Of a stretch of 64,000 nt of DNA, positions 1-9,644 are shown piece after piece. This DNA is from DASUPK01 sp963819715. Its GTDB lineage: Bacteria; Actinomycetota; Thermoleophilia; Solirubrobacterales; 70-9. The stretch spans positions 62,001 through 126,000 of the forward strand of contig CAWFXE010000003.1 of assembly GCA_963819715.1 (NCBI GenBank), read 5' to 3'. The notes beneath the pieces are model-generated. The model ran no database searches, was not told the origin of the DNA, and saw only the letters and a program-made list of their open reading frames with translations. The position numbers and the translations under genes are program-made. Within the stretch, counting starts at the first letter, position 1; every line of letters begins with the position of its first letter.

Positions 1-448
1 CCTGGACCAGAGCCACCGGCCCCGAGTCCAGGCCGGCGGTCACCCGCATGATGGTGACGCCCGTAGTCTCGTCCCCGGCCAGCAGCGTCCGCTCGATCGG
101 CGCGGCGCCGCGCCAGCGCGGGATCAGGGACGGATGGACGTTGAGCATGGTCCACTCGCTCAGCAACGGCTCCTTGATCAATTGACCGAAGGCGCAGACC
201 ACGATCGCTTCGGGCTTGGCCGCGCGGATGGCCTCGATCGACCCTGGCGAATTGACGTCGGGCGTCTGGTGTAAATCGAGCCCGAGGGCACTGGCAGCGT
301 CCGCGGCTGGCGGCGGCGTCAGGTGGCGGCCGCGCCCCCTGCGGCTGTCCGGCGGTGTCACGACGAGCACCGGCTTGTGCCGGCTGTCGGCGAGGCGCCG
401 GAGCACCGTCGCCGCGAACTCACTGGTGCCGAGGTAGGCGGTTCTCAA
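1..448 (-). CDS. fmt: Methionyl-tRNA formyltransferase, C-terminus cut by window edge
   Basis: Transfers a formyl group from 10-formyl-THF to Met-tRNAfMet in the cytosol before translation initiation. Reading from a TTG start at 448 gives MRTAYLGTSEFA, the typical start of the formyltransferase Rossmann domain, then VVTPPDSRRGRGR. Further on is the NVHPSLIPRWRGAAPIERT segment, carrying the family's catalytic HxSLLPxxRGAAP signature, followed by GVTIMRVTAGLDSGP. About 149 residues are visible; the rest of the domain and the C-terminal tRNA-binding domain lie beyond position 1. The TTG overlaps the def stop by 4 bp (TTGA), which supports the start and the usual def-fmt coupling. No frameshift is seen in the visible part. 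Confidence 0.93.
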   Translation of the reverse strand, partial: MRTAYLGTSEFAATVLRRLADSRHKPVLVVTPPDSRRGRGRHLTPPPAADAASALGLDLHQTPDVNSPGSIEAIRAAKPEAIVVCAFGQLIKEPLLSEWTMLNVHPSLIPRWRGAAPIERTLLAGDETTGVTIMRVTAGLDSGPVALVQ

Positions 449-1107
449 GCCTCGCTTGACTCGGCTTCGTCCTCCGCCTCGTCGTCCTCGCTGTCCGGCG
501 CGTAGGTGCCTCCCTCGCGCAGCGCCCGAAGGGCACCCTTGCGCTGGTCGCGCTCGGTGCGGTCGATCATCAGGACGCCGTCGAGGTGGTCGACCTCGTG
601 CTGGATCACCCGCGCCTCGAGGCCCGAAGCCTCGAGCGAGAACGGCTCGCCGTGGACGTCGACGCCCCTTGCCCTGACGTGGAGCGGCCGCTCGACGTCA
701 ACGATCACACCCGGCAGGCTGAGGCAGCCCTCCTCAGCCGTGGCGAGATCGTTCTCCGAGCGCCACTCGATCTCCGGGTTGATGAGCACCGTCGGCTCAG
801 CCTCCGAGCCGACCTGGAAGACGAGCATCCGGCGAAGGGCGCCGAGCTGCGTGGCCGCGAGCCCGACACCGATTGCGTCTCGCATCAGCCCGATCATCCG
901 GTCTGCCTCGGCGGCGAGATCGTCGTCGAACTCAGTCACGAGCGAGGCGGCGGACCGGAGCACCGGAGCCCCGAACTTGACGACCTCGGACAGCGCCGCG
1001 GATCGACGCTCTATCGCCTCTTGATCGATGCCCTCGGGCTCGGAGGCCTCGGTCGCGAGCTCGTCGTCGCGCTCCTCGACGGGCGTGGGTGTGGTCTCGT
1101 CGCTCAC
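445..1107 (-). CDS. def: Peptide deformylase with N- and C-terminal extensions
   Basis: Metal-dependent removal of the N-formyl group from nascent proteins. All three family motifs are present in order: GVGLAATQLG (motif I), EEGCLSLPG (motif II, Cys metal ligand) and HEVDHLDG (motif III, two His ligands and the catalytic Glu). I chose the GTG at 1107, giving MSDETTPTPVEER and about 220 residues. The frame stays open to an ATG at 1194, but that extension does not look like the family. An acidic tail (DSEDDEAEDEAESSEA) extends past the usual end. It forms an operon with fmt (4-bp overlap) downstream of priA. The start is less certain than the function. Confidence 0.9.
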   Translation of the reverse strand: MSDETTPTPVEERDDELATEASEPEGIDQEAIERRSAALSEVVKFGAPVLRSAASLVTEFDDDLAAEADRMIGLMRDAIGVGLAATQLGALRRMLVFQVGSEAEPTVLINPEIEWRSENDLATAEEGCLSLPGVIVDVERPLHVRARGVDVHGEPFSLEASGLEARVIQHEVDHLDGVLMIDRTERDQRKGALRALREGGTYAPDSEDDEAEDEAESSEA

Positions 1108-1255
1108 GTCTTCGAGTCTAGTCCGGCCATACTCGATTCGCAGGCGACCCTCGGCACAACTTCGGCAATGAAGGACGGTGTTCGCAGGCATCACGGCACA
1201 CCTGAGCCTCAGGATCGCCGCCCAGGACCTTCGGCGGCTGCTCAGCGGGTAGCGC

Positions 1256-3448
1256 CTACTGAGGATCCACGTCCACGGAGATGGCGACTTCGCGCAGCGC
1301 GCGGTCGCGCACCGCTGTGCGGACCGCGTCGCGCACGGCCTCCACGGCGTGATGGCGCTCCTCCGACTTCACCAGGAGCCGGCGCCGGTGCTTGCCGCGG
1401 AGCCGGAAGAGCGGCGCGGGACCGAGCAGGTCATCGGAGACTCCGAGCCGGTCGGCGACGAGCTCGTGGATCTTCCCGGCCGAGATCTCAACGCGCTGCT
1501 CGTCCTCGCTCGCCAGCCCGACCTCGATCAGGTGCGAGAAGGGCGGATAGCGCAGGGCGCGTCGCCGCTCGATCTCCTCGGCGAGGAAGCCGGCGGCATC
1601 GTGCGTGGCGGCGTGGCGGATGCTGGGGGCTCCGGTCTGCGAGCGCCTGGACCAGCACTCGGCCCCCGGCGTCACCCCGGCCGCTGCGGCCGGCGAGCTG
1701 GGTGATCAGAGCGAAGGTGCGCTCCTCGGAGCGGAAGTCGGGGAGCCTCAGCGCGCCGTCGGCGTCGAGCACGACGCTCAGCGTGACGTCGGGGAAGTCG
1801 TGGCCCTTGGCGACCATCTGGGTGCCGACCAGGACGCCGGAGTCGGCCGCCTCGAAGCGGCGCAGGACATCCGCGTGGCCCGCGCCGGCGGCGCTGTCCG
1901 AGTCGAGCCGGAAGACCTCGAGCGGCGCCAGCAGGTCGTTGAGCTCGGCCTCGACCCGCTGCGTGCCGGACCCGACGCGGGCGATCGTCACCGAGGAGCA
2001 CTCGGGGCAAGCCTCCGGCATCGGCTCGGAGTGGCCGCAGTGGTGACACCGCAGCCCGCCGTCCCGGTGGAGGATCAGGGAGACGTCGCAGTTCGGACAC
2101 TCCCAGGCGTGGCCGCAGGACCGGCAGGTGAGATGCGTCGACCAGCCTCGCCGGTTGATCAGGAGGATCGCCTTGCCGCCCTTCGCTGGCGACATCCCCG
2201 AAGGCCTCGCGGGTGCGCGGGTGGAGCGGGCCCGGCACGCCGCCGCGCATGTCCACGATCTCGACCGGCGGCAGCGGCCGCCCGTCCACCCGGCTCGGCA
2301 GCTCCAGCCGCTCCAGCTCCTCCCAGCTCTCCGGCCGCGGCGTCGCGGTGCCGCAGAGCAGGACCGCGCCGGATTCGGCCGCCCGGCGGCGCGCGACGTC
2401 CCGCGCGTCGTAGCGCGGGTCGCTCTCCTGCTTGTAGGAGGAATCGTGCTCCTCGTCGATCACGATCAGACCCGGGTCGGCGATCGGAGCGAAGACAGCC
2501 GAGCGGGGACCTACGCAGATCCGCGCCTCGCCCGACCGCAGCCGCCGCCACTCGTCGTAGCGCGCGCCGGCCGGCATCTTCGAATGAAGCAGCGCCACCG
2601 AATCGCCGAACCGCCGCCGGAAGCGATCCATCGTCTGCGGGGTGAGCGCGATCTCGGGGACGAGGACGATCGCGCCTCTCCCCCGTGCCAGCGCCTCGCG
2701 AGCCGCCTCCAGGTAGATCTCGGTCTTGCCCGAGCCGGTCACGCCGTGGAGCAGGAAGGAGCCCGCGTTCTCCGCCTCCCCCTCAGCAGGCAGGGAGCCG
2801 ATCACCCTTTGCAGAACCGCCCGCTGATCTCCGGTCAGCTCGATGCCCTCCCGGACCGCTCCGACCCCCGGCGATTCGTGACGCCGGCGGCGCTCGACCT
2901 CGCGGGTTGAGACCAGCCCTCGCGACTCGAGGCGCCGGAGCGTCGCGCGATCGGAGCCGGCCGTGGCCGCCAGGCGGCGCGCCGAGCTGCGGACCGGAGG
3001 CCAGCGCCCGAAGCACGGCCTTCTGGCGCAGGCCGAGCCGCTCGCCGCCCTCCACCGCCTCGATGCCCTCGGGCGTCGCCTCGACCTCCAGCTCGACCAG
3101 CGGGCGAACCCTGCGCGCCTCGGCGCCGGTGCCCACGCCCGGCGGGAGCACGAGACCCAGGCCGCGAGCCGTGGTCGAGCAGTACTCCTCTCCCACCCAG
3201 CGTCCGAGCTCGACCAGCTCGGGCGGGACGCCGGCCTCGAGAGCCTCCAGCGGCTCGGCGAGCCGCCCGTCCGGCAGGTCGCTGCGATCGGCGAGCCCCA
3301 CGACGACGCCCACCACCTTGCGCCGGCCGAAGGGGACGACAAGCACGGACCCGACTCCGACGTGTTCCATCGCCTCCGGCAGGCGGTAGTCGAACGGCCC
3401 GGAGACGCTCCGGGTGGTCAGCAGCGGTTCGACCTTGGCGATCGGCAT
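1256..3448 (-). CDS. priA: Primosomal protein N' (PriA helicase), split by three frameshifts
   Basis: 3'-to-5' helicase that reloads the replisome at stalled forks. The product is readable only by joining four frames. The ATG at 3448 starts MPIAKVEPLLTTRSVSGPFDYRLPE, the 3'-DNA-binding domain. After a shift near 2975 come the Walker A GVTGSGKTE, VPEIALTPQ and the DEEH box (VIDEEHDSSYKQE). After a shift near 2192 come LLINRRGW and the zinc-binding cysteines CRSCGHAWECPNC and CHHCGH. After a shift near 1645 comes the C-terminal RRRALRYPPFSHL block, ending at 1256. Summed length is near 730 residues, normal for PriA. Every domain is conserved, so sequence indels are more likely than gene decay. 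It sits between metK and def-fmt, a common arrangement. Confidence 0.88.
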
Positions 3449-3483
3449 CGGGATGCACCCTAGGCTCGGTCGCGGACGGCCGG

Positions 3484-3489
3484 TAGTCT
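3484..3489 (+). promoter_or_regulatory. Candidate -10 box for a leaderless transcript of the PH-domain gene
   Basis: TAGTCT followed by exactly 7 nt and then the GTG start at 3497. A TANNNT hexamer 7-8 nt before a start codon is the usual signature of leaderless actinobacterial mRNAs. There is no Shine-Dalgarno sequence between the two. The promoter call is inference. Confidence 0.45.
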
Positions 3490-3496
3490 CCCGGCA

Positions 3497-3979
3497 GTGG
3501 ACCTGCAGTCCGGGGAGAAGGTGATCTACCAGGGGCACCCGTCCTGGCGGGCGATCCTCGGCTTCTATCTCAAGGGCGCGCTGGTGGGCGCCGCCGCCGG
3601 AGTCCTGGCCGCGCTGATCAAGACAACCGGTCTGGGCGTCGCCACCTTCGTGATCGTCCTAGCGGTGACGATCCTGGTCGGTTTCATCAAGCGGGTCGCG
3701 ACCGTCTACACGATCACCGACCGCCGGCTCAACATCAAGATCGGGATCGTCTCGCGCAAGGTTCAGGAGACCCGTCTGCAGCGCGTTCAGAACGTGAACT
3801 TCAACCAGGGCGTCTACGAGCGGCTCATGCAGATCGGCGACGTCGAGTTCACGACCGCAGGGACGGACGAGTCGAACTTCGTCTTCGCGGGAGTCGCCCA
3901 GCCGGAGCAGGTCGTCCAGAACGTCGAACGCGCGACGCCGATCCTCTCCGGCCTCCAGGGCGAGGCCGAGCCGAACTAA
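3497..3979 (+). CDS. PH-domain (bPH_2/DUF304-type) membrane protein
   Basis: 160 residues from a GTG start. An N-terminal stretch (LQSGEKVIYQGHPSWRAIL) is followed by two hydrophobic segments at about 25-45 and 48-65. After them comes a bacterial PH-like fold beginning YTITDRRLNIKIGIVSRK and VQETRLQRVQNV, a pattern typical of the YdbS/DUF304 family. These proteins are membrane-bound and their molecular role is poorly known. The gene is a plus-strand singleton starting 48 bp from the divergent priA start and overlapping the metK stop by 4 bp tail to tail. Function beyond the fold cannot be assigned. Confidence 0.82.
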   Translation: MDLQSGEKVIYQGHPSWRAILGFYLKGALVGAAAGVLAALIKTTGLGVATFVIVLAVTILVGFIKRVATVYTITDRRLNIKIGIVSRKVQETRLQRVQNVNFNQGVYERLMQIGDVEFTTAGTDESNFVFAGVAQPEQVVQNVERATPILSGLQGEAEPN

Positions 3980-5220
3980 GCCGGCGCTTCGGCCTTCGTG
4001 CCCAGGCCCGCGGCCTCGCGCAGCGTCTCCGCGCGATCCGTCCGCTCCCAGGTGAAGTCGGCGTCCTCGCGGCCGAAGTGGCCGTAGGCCGCCGTCTTCT
4101 GGAAGATCGGCCGGTGCAGGTCCAGGTAGCGCCGGAACGCCGCCGGGCGCAGGTCGAAGTTCTCCTCGACCAGGCGACCGATCTCGGAGTCCGAGATCTT
4201 GCCCGTGCCGAAGGTCTGCGCCATCACCGAGACCGGGTGCGCGACGCCGATCGCGTATGCGACCTGGACCTCACAGCGCTCCGCGAGGCCTGCGGCGACC
4301 ACGTTCTTCGCCACGTAGCGGGCGGCGTAGGCGGCTGAGCGGTCGACCTTGGACGGGTCCTTGCCCGAGAAGGCGCCGCCGCCGTGACGCGCTGCGCCAC
4401 CGTAGGTGTCGACGATGATCTTCCGGCCGGTGAGGCCGGCGTCGCCGACGGGGCCGCCGATCACGAACTTGCCGGTCGGGTTGACCAGGAAGTTCTCAAG
4501 CAGCTCCTTCTCCGTGTAGAGCTCCTTGTACTCGGTGTGCAGCACCGGCTCGAGCACGTGCTCCCAGAGGTCGTTCCGGATCATCTGCTCGCCCGCCTCC
4601 TCGCGATGCTGCGTGGAGATCAGGACCTTGGAGATCTCGACCGGCCTGTCGTTCTCGTAGCGGACGGTGACCTGGGTCTTGCCGTCCGGACCGAGGTAGG
4701 GGACCACTGACGCCTTGCGGACCTCGGCGAGCTGGCGGGCCAGCTGGTGCGCGATCTGAATCGGCATCGGCATCAGCGCCTTCGTCTCGCGGCTCGCGTA
4801 GCCGAACATCATTCCCTGGTCGCCGGCGCCGGCCGAGTCGAGCTCGTCAGCGGAGTCGCCCTCGCGCTGCTCGAGGCCCTTGTCCACGCCCTGGGCGATG
4901 TCCGGGGACTGCTCGTCGATCGCGGTGAGCACGGCGCAGGCCTTGTGGTCGAAGCCGTAGCGCGGATCGTCGTAGCCGATCTTGCGGATCGTCTCGCGGG
5001 CGATCGAGGGAATGTCGACGTAGGTGTCCGTCGTGATCTCGCCGGAGACGACCACGAGCCCGGTGTTGACCAGGCACTCGCAGGCCACTCTGCCGGTGGG
5101 GTCCTCGGTCATCACGGCGTCGAGGACGCCGTCGGAGATCTGGTCGCAGACCTTGTCCGGATGGCCCTCGGTGACCGACTCGGAGGTGAACAGGAACTCG
5201 TTCTCTGAAAGCTTTTGCAT
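3976..5220 (-). CDS. metK: S-adenosylmethionine synthetase
   Basis: Makes S-adenosylmethionine from methionine and ATP in the cytosol. It has the N-terminal FTSESVTEGHPDK signature (ATP and metal binding), GAGDQGMMFGYA in the central domain, and GGGAFSGKDPSKVDRS, the Gly-rich loop of the C-terminal domain. At 414 residues it is full length and uninterrupted. The ATG at 5220 gives MQKLSENEFLFTSES. Its start lies only 9 bp from the DUF3352 stop at 5230, so there is no room for a SAM riboswitch leader. It is one of the few intact genes in the first 15 kb. Confidence 0.97.
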   Translation of the reverse strand: MQKLSENEFLFTSESVTEGHPDKVCDQISDGVLDAVMTEDPTGRVACECLVNTGLVVVSGEITTDTYVDIPSIARETIRKIGYDDPRYGFDHKACAVLTAIDEQSPDIAQGVDKGLEQREGDSADELDSAGAGDQGMMFGYASRETKALMPMPIQIAHQLARQLAEVRKASVVPYLGPDGKTQVTVRYENDRPVEISKVLISTQHREEAGEQMIRNDLWEHVLEPVLHTEYKELYTEKELLENFLVNPTGKFVIGGPVGDAGLTGRKIIVDTYGGAARHGGGAFSGKDPSKVDRSAAYAARYVAKNVVAAGLAERCEVQVAYAIGVAHPVSVMAQTFGTGKISDSEIGRLVEENFDLRPAAFRRYLDLHRPIFQKTAAYGHFGREDADFTWERTDRAETLREAAGLGTKAEAPA

Positions 5221-5229
5221 AGTCCTATC

Positions 5230-7164
5230 TCAGTGGTTGATGGCCAGGAAGAGCTCGGATCGAAGCTCCTCGTCGCTCCCCCTCACGGCTAGGCCGAGAG
5301 ATTGAACGTGCGAGATGTCTTCGCTGAGCGAGGCAAAGAGTGGATCCTCCGCCAGGCCGGCCTGCTGGGCCAACCCAAGGACCTCATCGAGGTTGAGAAA
5401 GACTAGCGCCGAGACGCGGTCCGGGAGCCGGCCCGTCGCCGCCTCATAGGCGCCCGTCCCAGCGAGATCGTCGCCACTCGAGCGGACCTGCGAGATGCCC
5501 TCAGGCTGCGTGGAGATCACCAGCTTGCCGTCGAAGATCGCGTAGGAGAGATCGACGGTCGGGCGAGATCTGGACCGAGTGGACGGCGACCCCGTCGATC
5601 TCCCTCGATTGAAACTGCGGCACCTGCGGCCCGCCGGTCCCCACGGCGCGCAGAATCGGCTGCTGGAGCGAGGCCAGCGCGTCGCCCGCCTTCTCCTCGT
5701 CGACGCCGTCGACGATCAGGCTCGCGTAGGGAGCGGTGTCGGTCGGCTCCGCCACCAGCGCGGCCTGGCCGCCGAGCGCGGGCAGCAGGTCCTTGAGCGG
5801 ATCGACGCCCGCCTGCTGCTGGAGGTTCTGCGCCAGCGGCCGCAGCGATCCGGCCAGGCCCTGGGCGCCCGCCCCGGCCGTCGCCAGCGCCTTGTTCAGC
5901 GCCGGCCCCAGGTCGCCCACCCCGATATAGCCGAGCGCGCGCGGGCCGGCCTCGTCGGCGAGCGCCGGCTCGAACTGCGGCAGGCTCGCGAAGACCGTCG
6001 GGCTCCTCGCCTCGAGCTTCGGGTCGAGGTCGCTGACCAGATTCACCTCCACCCCGTCGTCGCGGGCCCGCAGCGAGACGGCCATGCCGGTGGTCGCGCC
6101 GTAGTCGACGAAGGTGTTGAGCTGGGTGGCCGTGCCGGGACGGCCGGCGAGCATACGACTGACGCCGAGGCGCGAGAGATAGAGCTCGGCGAGCCGGACG
6201 TCCGGGAGGTCGGCGCGGGCGGCGTCCTGCCCGGAGCCCTCCAGCCGCGGGGCCTGCCCGGCCTTGGACATCAGCGCGGCGCGCACAGCGGCCTCGCCGC
6301 CGAAGAGGAGCTGATCGCCCGAGCGGGCGGTGGCGAAGCCGTTCGGGTAGACGCTGAGCGAGGCGTCCCCGACGCTCGACGGCGTCCCCTTCCCCCCGGC
6401 GGACAGGCTGTTGAGGAACCCGTCGGCCTTCGCGTCGTCGCCGACTCCGACGATGTAGGCCTCGGCCGTGCGTCTTCTTCGGCCCCGGCACCCCGACCAG
6501 GGCGATGTCGTCCTTGGCCCAGGGCAGGACCTCGTGCGCGAAGTCCACCGGCCGCCCGCCGGGCGTCGCGAGGGCGCTCGTGTCGCTCTGTAAGACAGCG
6601 GCGAAGTTCGGGAGCTCGTCGCCGAGGTCCTGGGCGAGGTCCCACTGGTGGCTGTCGCTGTTGACGGTGAAGTGCGCGTAGAGCTCGGCGTCCCGGGGCA
6701 CGTAGGCGATCGTGCCGTTGGACGGCGCGCACTCCTTCGCGGCGGAGATCTGGCACGGGACCCCGGGCACCGGCAGGAACTTGAGAATCAGATAGAGGAC
6801 GAGCACGCCGGCGACGGCGAAGATCTGCATGCGGGTCGCCCCTGAGCGCTTTGACCACCAGTACGCGACCGCGCTCGCAGCCTGCTTCGTCCAGCGCCAG
6901 GCGACCTGCGCCTTCTCCCGCAGCCAGTAGCCGACAGCGCGCATCCGCGTGACGGACCGGAACCGGAGATCGTCCGTTGCCTTCGGCACCTTCGACCTTC
7001 GGGACGCTCGAGCGCGAGAGCTTGGGCTTCGGGAGGCTCGGCCTGGGCAGGCTGACGCGGCGGCGAAACCGCGCGCGCTTGCGCTTCTTCCCCTCCTCGC
7101 TCTTGTCGCCGGCCTCGCCGAGGGCCTTCTTGCCCTCGGAGTCACCGGGTTCGTCGGCGCTCAC
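5230..7164 (-). CDS. DUF3352-type membrane-anchored protein, split by three frameshifts
   Basis: An unassigned protein of about 640 residues once four frames are joined. From the GTG at 7164 (4-bp overlap with the der stop) it has a basic cytoplasmic head rich in Arg, Lys and Pro (KKRKRARFRRR). After a shift near 6985 there is one membrane segment (MQIFAVAGVLVLYLILKFL), then a large presumed extracytoplasmic region. That region has NGTIAYVPRDAELYAHFTVN, AEAYIVGVGDDAKADGF, repeated ALASLQQP-type helices and a closing segment TVDLSYAIFDGKLVIS; further shifts fall near 6470 and 5560. The overall plan, including a paired GFLNSL/DALASL repeat, resembles DUF3352. No enzymatic motif is visible and the role is unknown. 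The frameshifts look like sequence errors. Confidence 0.6.
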
Positions 7165-8553
7165 GAACCGCCGGTTATACCCGGCCCGCGCGCTGCTCGC
7201 TCCGGTTCCTTCTTCCCCTTCTTCGGCACGTAATCGATGATCAACGGAACGCCCTGCAGCGAGTAGGCATCTCGCAACCTGTTCTCGAGATGGAACGCCC
7301 AGTCCCTGATGATCAGCCGCCGGTCGTTCACCTGGATGGCGAAGCGCGGCGGTCGCCTGCCGACCTGCGCCGCGTAGTAGAGGCGGAGCCTGCGACCGTG
7401 TCGCTGCGGCGGCGGACGGTCCCCGACGACGGTGGCGATGAACTTGTTGAGTTCCGGAGTTGAGATCCGCTCCGCGGATCTCTCCGCGAGCACGATCGCC
7501 TGGCGCAGGACCGCGCCGATGCCACGGCCGGTCTGCGCCGAGCAGGTCAGGACCGGCGGGCGCAACCGGTTCTTCTGCCTGACCCGGGCACTGGCATCGT
7601 CCAGGTCGGTGCGGGAGACGTCCCACTTGTTGAGCGCGAGCACGGATGCGCAACCGGAGCGCATCGCCAGCTCGGCGACGCGGAGGTCCTCGGAGGTGAC
7701 TCCCTCAGTGGCGTCGCAGACCACGATGGCGGCGTCGGCGCGCTCAGCGGCGCGCTCGGAGCGCAGCTGCGCGTAGTAGTCGACCGTCCCCGCGACCTTG
7801 CCGTGGCGGCGCAGGCCCGCGGTGTCGACCAGCACGATGCGCTGGCCGCTGACCTCCGCCTCCGTATCGACGGGGTCCCGGGTGGTCCCCGCCTTCTCGC
7901 TGACGATCACCCGATCGGAGCCGAGCAGCGCGTTGAGCAACGAGGACTTGCCGACGTTCGGACGCCCCAGGATCGCGATGCGCGGCGGCGGCTCCTCGTC
8001 GTCGTCCACGCCCTCCACCGCGTGGCGGCGAAGCTCGTCCACCAGGCGATCGAGCAGGTCGCCGGTGCCGAGGCCGTGGCTCGCGGAGACGGGCAGCGGC
8101 TCTCCGAGACCGAGGGAGTTGAGCTCCGCGCCGATCGACTCGTCCTCGACCCGGTCGACCTTGTTGGCCGCGACGATGACCGGGCGTCCAGAACGGCGAA
8201 GGAGGTCCGCCAGCTCGGCGTCACCCGGCCCGAGGCCCGTGCGGGCATCGACGACGAGGAGGACGACGCCCGCCTCCTCGATCGCCGCTTGCGCCTGGGC
8301 CTGAACCGAGCGGGCCAGGTCGGCCGAATCGGCGAGGTCCACGCCGCCGGTGTCGATCAGATCGAAGTTGAAGCCGTTCCACTCGCACTCGAGGGCGCGG
8401 CGGTCGCGGGTCACGCCCGGCTCGGCGTCGGTGACCGCCTCGCGGCCGCCCGCGAGCCGGTTGACCAGCGTGCTCTTGCCCGGCGTTCGGGAAACCGACC
8501 ACGGCCACCGCCGGGCGCCGGCGGAGCATCTGGGCGGGGGCCCCGGCCTCCAT
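7161..8553 (-). CDS. der: GTPase Der (EngA), one frameshift in the first P-loop
   Basis: Tandem-G-domain GTPase needed for 50S ribosome assembly. The ATG at 8553 gives MEAGAPAQMLRRRPAVAVVGFPNAG. The first P-loop then breaks: the CCC run at 8479-8481 (plus strand) carries one base too many. Removing it restores GFPNAGKST and joins the frame to VTRDRRALECEWNG, the DTGG box, ANKVD, the second G domain (GRPNVGKSS, DTAGLRR, NKWD) and the C-terminal KH-like domain. Corrected length is about 463 residues, usual for Der. Its start overlaps the cmk stop by 1 bp, the common cmk-der pairing. Confidence 0.92.
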
Positions 8554-9191
8554 CAGGCGATCCCCCGCTCGCGGGCGAGGCCGCGATCCGTTCCACGACC
8601 TCATCGGGCGTGAGATCTGTGGTGTCGACCTCGACCGAGTCGTCGGCGGCGCGAAGGGCGCCGTGCTCGCGCCCGCGATCGCGGCTGTCTCGGTCCTCGA
8701 TCGCCTCCCGGACCTCCTCGACCGACGCGCCGGTCTCGGCGGCGCGCCGACGGGCGCGCTCCTCCTCGCTCGCGGTCAGGAAGACCTTCAGGGGCGAGTC
8801 CGGGCTGACCACCGTGCCGATGTCCCGTCCCTCGGCGACGTAGTTGCCGGCGGCGATCAGCTCCCGCTGGCGCTTCACCATCGCCCGCCGCACCTGCGGG
8901 TGCACCGAGACCTTCGAGGACGCGACCGTCGACCTCGGGGGTGCGGATCTTCCCCTCGACGGGCCTGCCGTCGAGCTGAATCGTGTCCCCCTCGAAGCCG
9001 ATGGCGAGATCCCAGGCCATCTCGCCGAGGCGCTCGCCATCACCGAGATCCAAGCGCCGGTCGAGCGCGGCGAGTGCCACACAGCGGTACATGGCCCCTG
9101 AGTCGAGGTAGGTGAAGCCGAGCGCCCTGGCAACGCCGCGGGCCACAGTTGATTTGCCGGCTCCGGCCGGGCCGTCGATGGCGATCACCAT
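8553..9191 (-). CDS. cmk: Cytidylate kinase, two frameshifts
   Basis: Phosphorylates CMP and dCMP. The ATG at 9191 starts MVIAIDGPAGAGKSTVARG (P-loop), then LDSGAMYRCVALAAL (substrate site) and KIRTPEVDGRV. After a shift near 8930 the product resumes with SVHPQVRRAMVKRQRELI, YVAEGRDIGTVV (Cmk signature) and KVFLTASEEERARRR. A second shift near 8580, one base missing in a short run, allows the natural end LARERGIA with a TGA at 8553-8555 that overlaps the der ATG. Without that correction the frame runs on into der. Length is about 212 residues. It follows aroA in the same direction, as in many Gram-positives. Confidence 0.88.
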
Positions 9192-9251
9192 GCAGCGCAG
9201 CCTAGGGTTTCCCTGCACAGCACGCCGCCGTCGTTTCGCGAGGCGAGTGGA

Positions 9252-9257
9252 TATAGA
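9252..9257 (+). promoter_or_regulatory. Candidate -10 box of the cupin gene
   Basis: TATAGA lies 7 nt before the GTG at 9265, again the spacing of a leaderless transcript. It sits in the 73-bp gap between the divergent cmk and cupin genes. Confidence 0.4.
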
Positions 9258-9264
9258 GTGCCGC

Positions 9265-9644
9265 GTGCCGATGGAGAGCTGGAACCTCAACGAACTGGAC
9301 CGGTCGAGCCGCACGCAGCCTCAGGTGCTCGACTCGGAGTCCGAAGGGCAGGGCGATCGTCATCAATCTGCCCAAGGGCGAGCAGCTCCAGGAGCATCAG
9401 GTGCACGAGCGCGCCTGGGTTCTGGTCGATCGACGGGATGATCGGGATCACGACACCCGACGGCGGCAACGCCGAGGGCTCGATCGGCCTGCTCGCGATC
9501 TTCGACCCGGCGGAGCGTCACGAGGTGACTGCCCTCGAGGACTCCCGCATTCTGCTGGTGCTCTCTCCCTGGCCGGGCGACGGGCACCCCTCCCAGCGGA
9601 ACTCGGCGAGTAGCGCGCGCACGTCGCGCTCGAAGCGCGGGTAA
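9265..9644 (+). CDS. Small single-domain cupin protein, two frameshifts
   Basis: About 110-125 residues when three frames are joined: MESWNLNELDRSSRTQPQVL, then (shift near 9350) RAIVINLPKGEQLQEHQVHE with the cupin metal-ligand pattern H-Q-V-H-E, then (shift near 9427) IDGMIGITTPDGGNAEG, AIFDPAERHEVTAL and a closing SPWPGDGHP. The RHEV segment supplies the second cupin motif. The start is either GTG 9265 (matches the -10 spacing) or ATG 9271. The end is unsure: the frame as read stops at 9644, while another frame offers a TAG at 9611-9613. Its 3' end faces and overlaps aroA. The ligand or substrate cannot be told. Confidence 0.6.

Noticed and set aside
586..2046. Long plus-strand open frame across def and priA
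   Set aside because: Antisense of two recognised genes, no domain, composition typical of shadow frames.
5220..5230. SAM riboswitch upstream of metK
   Set aside because: Only 9 bp separate metK from the upstream stop codon, and no such fold is seen nearby.
9287..9469. Minus-strand 60-codon frame inside the cupin region
   Set aside because: The plus strand reads as a cupin across three frames with its metal-binding motif; the minus frame has no family.
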